Under the pieces are notes generated by a model. The model was not told the origin of the DNA. It ran no database searches and saw nothing but the letters and a program-made list of their open reading frames with translations. Both the position numbers and the translations under genes were made by a program. A stretch of DNA of 9,777 nucleotides from assembly GCA_028699795.1 (NCBI GenBank), contig JAQVTZ010000062.1, positions 1-9,777 of the forward strand, written 5' to 3'. Shown piece by piece: positions 1-9,000 of this stretch; positions within the stretch are counted from its first letter, which is position 1, and each line of letters opens with the position of its first letter. This DNA comes from Clostridia bacterium. Lineage in GTDB: Bacteria; Bacillota; Clostridia; Christensenellales; DTU072.

Positions 1-3000
1 ATTATAGACGACGAAGACAACTATAACTATAAAGACCATACCAGCAGAGACGCCGCGGTAGACAGGGTGACGGACGGCATCGACAACCTTTTAGAACACT
101 TAGACCAAGAGTCTATCGCCAACCAAGGGTATTATTTGGGCGCGGATGTCATCATTAACAGCAACGACCCGCTAGAGGGAGAGTCCGCATTTATACTTAA
201 GATAAGGGCTAACTTATATACTTTACCTTACCCCGAAGAGCCCGATCCTATGGATTATCAAAGACAACATGACGACCCCGAATACATTAAAGACCTCGAC
301 CAATACAAAATAGACAGAGATAACTATAACGAAACAATCAAAAAGAGCGATATCGTGCTGGAGTGGTATGACGGCATGACCAACACGATGCTGATTGGTT
401 TCTATTTCGACGGTGTCAACCAAAACATGGCGGACAAGGGCAACAATCTTTATCTCAATTTACAAGGCGACAAAAGAATGTTCAAGGACTTCGGCGACTC
501 GGTGCTTTACCAACAGATGGTGCGCCTACTGACGCAGTTCGACTTAGACGCCGTATTGTCTTCTGCCACAGGGGACGAAAGCGGAGAAGAATCTGCCGAT
601 TCTCTCAACTCTGTGCTAAAAATGGCCGTTACCAACAACTATAAGCAGGTACTTAACGACGAAGAAGTATCCATCTTTTTCGACAATGTCGACTTGGGCG
701 CATTAACTGGCACAATTACGGATTATCTCAGAAACTTTTTCGAGCCGTTCGAAGACAAATTGGACCCCCTTACCAACAAATATTTGGGATTCAAGTTCTC
801 GACATTGGGCAACACGACCATCAGTACGCTCAACTCTGATATGCAATACTTCCTTATGCCCTTATCTTATTTCGGTGTCACTTCCGAAGAGGACAAAGAG
901 ATCATGACGGGAACGGTAATAGATCTTAGAGGCAACAGCTCGGTCAAGCATACCACCAAAAAGAAAAATCCAGACGGAAGCACAACCCAGACTTCCCAAA
1001 CGGTTACTGTTCCATTCCAAAGCCGTATCAGTTTCGATTATTCGTTACATATTTCTCCCGATATCGTGATAGACAAGTCTGATTATGTTTTGTACGAATA
1101 CGGTCAATACGAGTTTGTGGGCGAATTGTTTATCCCCAATGAGGACCAAAAAGAGTACGAGCTTCGTATGAACGCGCTTATCCGAACCGATGTCAACGAA
1201 GTGGACAACAGCAAAAACAGAGTATTCGCCGAGTTCCGCGACCAAGCAAATGACGACCTCATTATCGGGGCGTACTATTTGGACGAGCCCAATATCATCA
1301 AAGATCAGCTCACTTACATAGATATCGAGGGGTTGCAGCATCTTTACGGCGGTATTAAGTTCGAGGACATCAACTTGCCCAAGGCATACAAGGGCGGTTT
1401 TAACCTTGCGGAATTGTTGGAGTTCGTGTTCGATACGATAGACTACTATATTATCGCCATGGTAGACGAGTTGTTAAATCCTACCGAAGACAGCAGCTAT
1501 GATAATCTTACAAGCGTCATCATGGATAAGGTGGAGTCTACCATGAAGACCAAGGACGATCCTTCTTCGCGCAATACCATAAGCATCACGCTCGATATGG
1601 AGTTATTAAGAGAAATTTTAAAAGAAACCAATCCGTCGGGCGGCAGCTACGACAACGACCAACTGATTGCGACCGTCAACGAAATGTTCGGGATAGACCT
1701 CGAGGCCTTCGCAAGCATTTTGGGATACGATGTCGAAGAAATGATCGAAAACTCTTGGTTTTATATCACTTACGATGTCGACGAATACAGCATCAGCATT
1801 AAACTGTACCAGTATGAAGAAAATTTGCAATCCGGTAGTGCGCGCAAGAATCTGGTAATGCAATTGGATCTCATGCCCACAAAAGTTGGACGCAAAGTAA
1901 AAATCGTGTTCCCCGACTTTTCCAACTTTAAGCCCCTCAAAAAAGTTATGACTTATTCCGGCAATATCGAGGGGCAAGTCATGTTTGCCATGACAGAGGA
2001 GGTGGATCTGTCGGATCTCATGGGCGCCTTTATCGGAGATTTAAGCGGGCAGAACACGCACTATATTTTGCCTTCATCGGCGGATGTCCACTTCAGGATG
2101 CACTATGACCAATACATTCGTGAACAGATATTGGACAACGGTCGCTGGACGCGCACGGGAAGATCCGCGTTCGATGTCTTGTTCTATGCCATGGATAACA
2201 ATGTTCGTACCGATTTGTTTCATATTTACGCAAACGATGTCAGTTTCAACACTTCCAGCCCAATTGAAGAGCTGGGTTATGTATGGGTGGATCTGATTTG
2301 TATCGAAGATATGCCCCGCATGAAGATACGAGAAGACTATTTCTTAGAGTATTTCTACCAATACATGGGCAACCATATTACCGATGAAGACACCATTACG
2401 CTGGGCTTTACGGACATTATCAAAGAGCTTATGGAAGACTCTTATGTTGTTTTCGAGCCTGATGTTATAAGAGTCACTACCTCCAACAAGTTTTTACAAA
2501 ATTTATTTGGAGTAGACGACCTTTTGGGCACCATGGCGATACAAGTCGGGTTTGTGCAAAGGGTAAAGAACATCGACGAACTCGAGGTGTATTTTGCAAT
2601 GTATTCCGTAGACGAACTGGACAACATTTCCGGTACCAGCCCGTACACGGTAAAGCTGCACGATACCGTTAAGGTCTATTTCGACTACGGTACCCGTATC
2701 GAAACCAAAGACATGAAATTCAAATACGACCCCGATTCTATCGCGGTAGTGAATAATAAGCGTTATTATTATCCCGCCTTCGACGGGCTGTTTATGGGAG
2801 TGGCGAGAAGCTATACGGTCACCATTACCGGTATCGAAGACGCCCAGCGCTCCGAAATTGTCGATCTGGTCGACAACGCAGAAACTTGGGAGCCTCTGCC
2901 CGTCCGAGAACTGCCCGACAAGGTGATGGCCTATTATGGTACTAGTACCTACGCTTACGAGTATGACGATAAGGTGCAATACAACTTTTTGGGGTATTAC

Positions 3001-6000
3001 GACAAAACGCTGGATTATTATATTATTCCCAACCAACAAGGCTACGAAATTTTGTACGACGCGCGCAACGATGTCTTTATCGTCGACCTCGGCGACAATT
3101 ACAAATACGACAAACTGTTCGAGGTCATCCGCGAAGACGAAACGGTGTACCTGAAGCAAATCACTACGGACGAAGGCATCTCTTTGCTTTACGACATTGG
3201 CAGTCATTATGCGGGGTATTATGTGGTACAAAATATGCCCATAAGCATTTTGTATTACTATCCCGGCGGCGTAGAGATTATCAAAAAGCGGCAGGATGTC
3301 GTCAACAAAAACCTAGGCACAGTGACGCAGTATTTGCGCAAAGAAGGGTTTTATTTGGTAGAAGAAGAAACCCAAATTAAAACAGCCGAAGCGCTGCTTA
3401 AAGACGGCGGATTGGTAATGGCTATCACACAAGATAAAAAATTCAACCAAAACGCGAGCGGCACCACTTTTACAAAGGTGACGATGCAATACGACATGGG
3501 CAGCGGTTTCTTTGTGGTACAAAATATTACCAACCATAACGGCGCCGCGCTTACTCCAGAGTACACCGTATTGTATAGTCCCGTGGGCGGCGCCCAAATG
3601 TATACTGCCGAAGAAGTTTCGGCGGAATCTGAGGTAGATCCCACCCGCAACGAAACCAAACTTGTGGTAAGCGATTTCTTCTTGTTCGACCCCACCGAAA
3701 ATACCGATGCATCCATAAGAAGCGTATTGACGGACCGCAGAACGCAACTGATATCTATGTTAGGTTACGATTCGATTGTAACCGGCTGTTACCATGTTAC
3801 TGACCGCGACTATTTGATGCATTACGATATGCAAACGGGATATTATGTGTACGATATGGTCTCGGGCTATTCCAGATACACGGTAGTTTACGATAATAAC
3901 AGATATTATATTAACAAAGACGAAACCACCGCAAGGGCCGTCGAACAACTGATGGGTGTAACGAATGTGTTGGTAGATAAAGGTGTCGCAATCAATTGGG
4001 ATACGATAGGCCGCAAGTACAACGAGTGGAGCGATGTCCAAAAAACCGTCCCAAGCTTTAGTAAGGTAGACTGGAGCAATCGCCAGTGGGATAGTGTCGA
4101 ATGGGGAGAAATGCCCGTACAGGTAGACGAAAACGGCTACTTCATCGCGCCTCTTACCGGCGGGATTTACTTGGTGGAGGTATCGATAGGCAAGGGCATG
4201 ATGGCGACTTTCCAAAAGCATATCGTTCTGCAAATCCTTAACCGCACGGTGGATACCGAAAGCTATGTCAATGTGACCGTCGATGTCGGCGCGAACGCCG
4301 AAACCTTCCCCTTTACCGATCCCCAAGCGACACCCACCCAAAAGGTGATCGCTCCCGTCATTAACGACGGAACAGCGGTGCAGATAGACCCGTACGGTTA
4401 TATCTTGCTTAAGGCGGATTATGTAAAGAGAGGACTCATTCCCTCCGAGTTCATCACTTGGCTTTTCCAAAAATACGAAGTAAGAATCGACTTTACCGTT
4501 ATCTTCGGTGACGAAAGAGATACCGCCCCCGAAATAGGGCATATGAACTGGTATTTCGACGACCCGAGAGGCTCGCAAATTTATTTTAGAGAGCAGGATA
4601 TCAGCAACAGAGTCAGGGAGGACACCAAAGATACGACCTATCTGTATACCGTATTCGAAGGGCAGGTAATCGCGCTCAAACTGGAGGTATTGCCCCGCAC
4701 AATCGATTATCTAAAGTTCGACGGAGAACAATATAACGGGACTTATACCGTGGATGCCATCATCGAAAGCACTTACGAGATTCCCCAAACGCCCGTGATT
4801 TGCTTTAAAGAACTAGACCAAAATGGCAATCCTTACACGCTGGACCTCAATAATTTCGGCCATATCGCAAGTACCGTGTTTGGCGGATTTTATAACGATT
4901 TCGGCATCAGTGTGACGAGCATAGAGCTAGGCTCTCTAATATCGCCGCTAACGGGCTATCTTAACTGGTCTCATCCCGTGGCAAACAATGTTAAATTGGT
5001 GAATGTAGAATCCGAACCAAGGGAGTTGGGCGACCTCAATAATAACGGAATCATAGAGTATCCTTACGAAATAAGAGATATGGTCAAACCCTTTATCGGC
5101 TCCACTTCCGATGTCAATAGCTCTTTCCTAGACATACAAGGCTATGTGGATCCCGCAAGAACTTGGTTTACCCAAGATTGGTTTGCCTCCGAAATTGTGA
5201 CCGTTATCGTGTTGATGCCCAATAAAGAAGTAGATAGCATTTCTTACACTGTCGAGGGGCAGGATACTTATCATGTGTCCGATATCAACGCGCAAGGGGG
5301 TACTGCCAACGGCCTATACAATCTGGATCCGTTCGACAGCGCTACTTGGACACTGCCGCAATATGTGACGGTCAGGTTCCGCAACAACGACGACAATTAT
5401 TATACGATGGCGTATCCCGTCGTATGGGACGAAGATGCGAATGTCGTTAGGGACAGCAACGGCAATGCCACTTTCAGAAATATTGATGTGGACGAGACGT
5501 ATTTTGTCGTATCCACACGCATCGGTAACGAAAGACTGGGTTATATCGAATTAAGATTGCTGGTGCATAATCTTTCGGGACACATCGAGTCTTATGTGTT
5601 CTTGGGCGAAACCGGCAACCTGCTGGCAGGCTCTATGGAAGCGGGTCCTTCCCTATCTACGCCGCAAGGCAACGCCTATGTTTATCAAGTCAACACCTAT
5701 GCGGGGTTTGAAATCCCCTCTAGCATAAGGATTCTGTTTACGGACGGTACCGTAAGAACTTATGCCGCCCGTTGGGAAGAAAATCTCCCTTGGGTACAGG
5801 GACAGGATATCGTCGTAAACGCCGTTATCGGTATGGTGCAGACAACAACAATTCCGTTGATTTTCAGTATCGAAGAGCGTACCGTTAGCAATATTACGCT
5901 TAACAATCACAATCCCGATACCGAAACACTTGCAATCAACATCCCCGAAAGAGTCATTGATGTAAGCGGAGTAACGATAGCAAATGGCTTGATAAACGGT

Positions 6001-9000
6001 CGGACACCCTACGAGTATTTGTTCTATCTGTTCTCGTTAGTGACCCTCGAATTCACCGAAACGCCGGATCCCATCGTCTTGACCAACGCGATATTAAGTG
6101 TTTCGGACGAAATCTTTAAGACTTTCGATACCCAAAAAATCATTTCCCCAAGCGGACAAACCTTTACCATTCAACTGGGGCAAGGCCCCGGCGCGGATGA
6201 CTGTACGGTTGTCTTTAAGGCTTCGGGTGTCAAGGAAATCACAGGCTATACCGTTGTAGGAGATACCGAGCAAAGTGGCAATTACCCGATGTATGACTTC
6301 CGTATTTACAACGACGAAAATGTTATGAGTTACCCCGACGGATTTGCAATCGGAGACGAGCTTATCATTCTTGTGGCATACAGCGACGGAACGACTCAAG
6401 AGTTCAGCGCGGCAACCGTGCCCGTAACCCAATGGGTGGTTTCCAAACCCGCGGACTTTACTGTAGACGGACAACCTGTCAGCGAGGAAGCCGTTACCAT
6501 GCTCGGGATTTCCGAAGGCGATGTGCTGGAAGTCATCCCCGCGATTGTATTGGATGACGGCGGTATTCTATGGGTGTCGGCAATGTTGCCCGACGGCTCG
6601 CGCATCTATGTGCGGCTTATGGCAGTTTGTCCCACCATCACCGACAACTTTAGCAGCGACCAATACTACGGAGATTACCCCATCGTTAACGGTGTTATCA
6701 CCATCACCGATTATTATAAAGTGTATCCTATCACAAGCAATCTGACGGTAGATAAACTGCCTACTTCCATTAAAGTGCACAATGTTGGAGAGGATATTGC
6801 GGGCGGCATCTCGGTAGAAAATATCGTGTGGACTTTCGTCAATAACGCGCCCACAATGTTAAGCATGATATCGTATACGGGAATCGACAAATTCTTGCTT
6901 GCCACCGCGTATATTTGGGGCAACAGGGTCGAACTTTATCTGGAAGTAAAGGACTGCACGGTTGCCTCCATCAGCTATAGCGATATCGACTCTACCAAAG
7001 ATTTTTCGGGACAGCTGAATGTTGGGACCGGAAAGATTACCGTTTACTTCGACGCTTACCATAACAGCGGATATAACGGATATTTCGACCTTCCCGACAA
7101 CCTTACCGTGCATTTTGCGGGCGGCGGATCGCACACGCTTGACAGCAACAGCTATTATATCAGCGGTTTAACCCAGAGCATTAGCACGCTGACTTATAAC
7201 TATATGGGCTACAGTCTGGACGGCTTTGTCACCCCTGCCGAGAAGTATGCCGCGATGCGCTTCTCGATGCCCGACGCATACCAAAGCGTGTTCTTTGATA
7301 TCGTGTTCTACGATAAGACGGTTACGAGGGTGATTGTGGGCAGCACAATCGAAGACCCCAACCCCGCGGGCACTTATACGATAGACCCCTACGGCGACAA
7401 CATTGCGGTCCCCGATAATGTACATATTATCTTCGAAGAAGGCGCGCCGCTCGACTTTACAACGACATGGACTTATCCTGCCGATTACGAAGTCAAGTAC
7501 GACACCTACCGCAGAGTGTTGCAATATGGCGCGGGCTATTTCGCAATAGAGTCTTATTTAGATTATTTGGGGTTAGACAACCAGAGGCTGGATGTCGATG
7601 TTTATATCATAGACAGAGTCATCGAGACCTGGAGGATATCGGAAGATGTCACGCAGGTTGATTATTCCGAACAGTACAGCGGACAGCCGGGGGCTCTTGC
7701 CGCCAACCCCAATTCTTATAAACTGTTCGAGGATCCGTTTACGGCCAGAGCGACCGATCTCCCGCAGCATTTGCTCTATACGGGAGAAACCCATAATGAC
7801 CTCAAGAGTTTGGATATCGTTTGGAACTTTACAAATGCAGACATCAGCAGCGGCGGTACGCTGGTGCGTGACAGCTTTGACAAATACGGTATCGTATATA
7901 CCGGTTATCTCAAGAACAGCGAAGTCGGGCAACCGATTACAATAAGGGTGTACATTTCCAGATGGGAATACCAAGGCATCCGCAAAAAGCTGGGCGGCGT
8001 GTATCAACTGATGAGTGAAGAGGTGCGGTTCTTCTTCTCGCATCTCACAGGACAATCCACCGAGGAGGCATACGAGATTATTATCAAGAAGACGACGCCT
8101 TCTATCAATTCGCCATCGACTACCGTAGAGAATATCAATATCGAATTTTATCCCGAAGACAGAAGTGTGACCGGATACAAAGAAGATTACCGCATTATTT
8201 GGGATGCCGAGGCAAAGACGGCGGCTTCCAGACCGGGAGTTATCCAAAGTCAAGGTTATTTCTATCTTGCCAACAAACTAAGAGACATCAAAATTTATCC
8301 TAACAGAGTGTCTTATTATCAGTTTGAAACCCCGTTAATTACTTCGCTCGATATGGGATACGGATACGGCGACGAAAACAGAGCAATCTTTGTCGTTAAC
8401 CCCTTCGATTTCTATTATGAGATGACCGAAGATAACAAGAATAACAATTATTACTATATTACAGCCAATGCCAAAGGAACCAAAGGGCAGGTGGCGGATA
8501 CCGATATGGGTGAAGTAAGAGTGCTGTTTAATCGGTACGATTTTGCCGATCCCGCTTCGCTGTCGCAGTATGTCAAAGGCGGCATTTACGCAGGCTATAC
8601 CGTTATCGTCGAATACAAAGAAGAGATAGACAATGACGACTATATCCACAATCAACAGTTTGATATCATGTTGGTATTCCTTGATATGTCCCCAACGGAG
8701 GTCTTAACAATGACAAAAGACCAGTTGGAAACCACAGATCCGCCATTGGATTTAGAATCATTGGTGAAAACAACTTACCTTTTGGATAGCTATAGCAGCG
8801 CCCCGTATAATCCTTACCGCGAAAATTACGCTGCGGTGATGGGTGCGCTCAATTTGGCGGCGTATAAATTTTATCATGACGAACTAGGTAATCTTGACTC
8901 CAGCAAATATATATTCCAATACAGAATTACTTGGCAATACACACCGGAAGAGTTGAGAGCAATTGCCGCGGGGTTGACGCAAAATCTGACGGTTTATTCA

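Noticed and set aside
67..69. GTG as the start codon of the giant gene
   Set aside because: The same frame is open back to base 1, there is no properly spaced ribosome-binding site, and starting here would give a cytosolic protein with no signal peptide although its content is exported in style.
2503..3231. Minus-strand open frame of 242 codons
   Set aside because: It lies wholly inside the giant gene, opposite its repeats. The translation is a Val/Ile/His-rich reverse shadow of Asp/Asn/Tyr codons with no ribosome-binding site or domain.
3760..4578. Minus-strand open frame of 272 codons
   Set aside because: It has the same shadow character, mirroring Asp/Tyr/Asn-rich coding; no supporting start signal or recognisable motif.
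5029..5100. True dockerin domain or GLUG-type 'PYxI' surface repeat
   Set aside because: Only one calcium-like loop is present, where dockerins need two with following helices, and the PYEI segment lacks the flanking G-T/S-x-x-x-P and L-A pattern of those repeats.
7573..8253. Minus-strand open frame of 226 codons
   Set aside because: It lies antisense to array C and the C-terminal region, with Arg/Ile/Val-rich shadow composition and no independent evidence for a gene.
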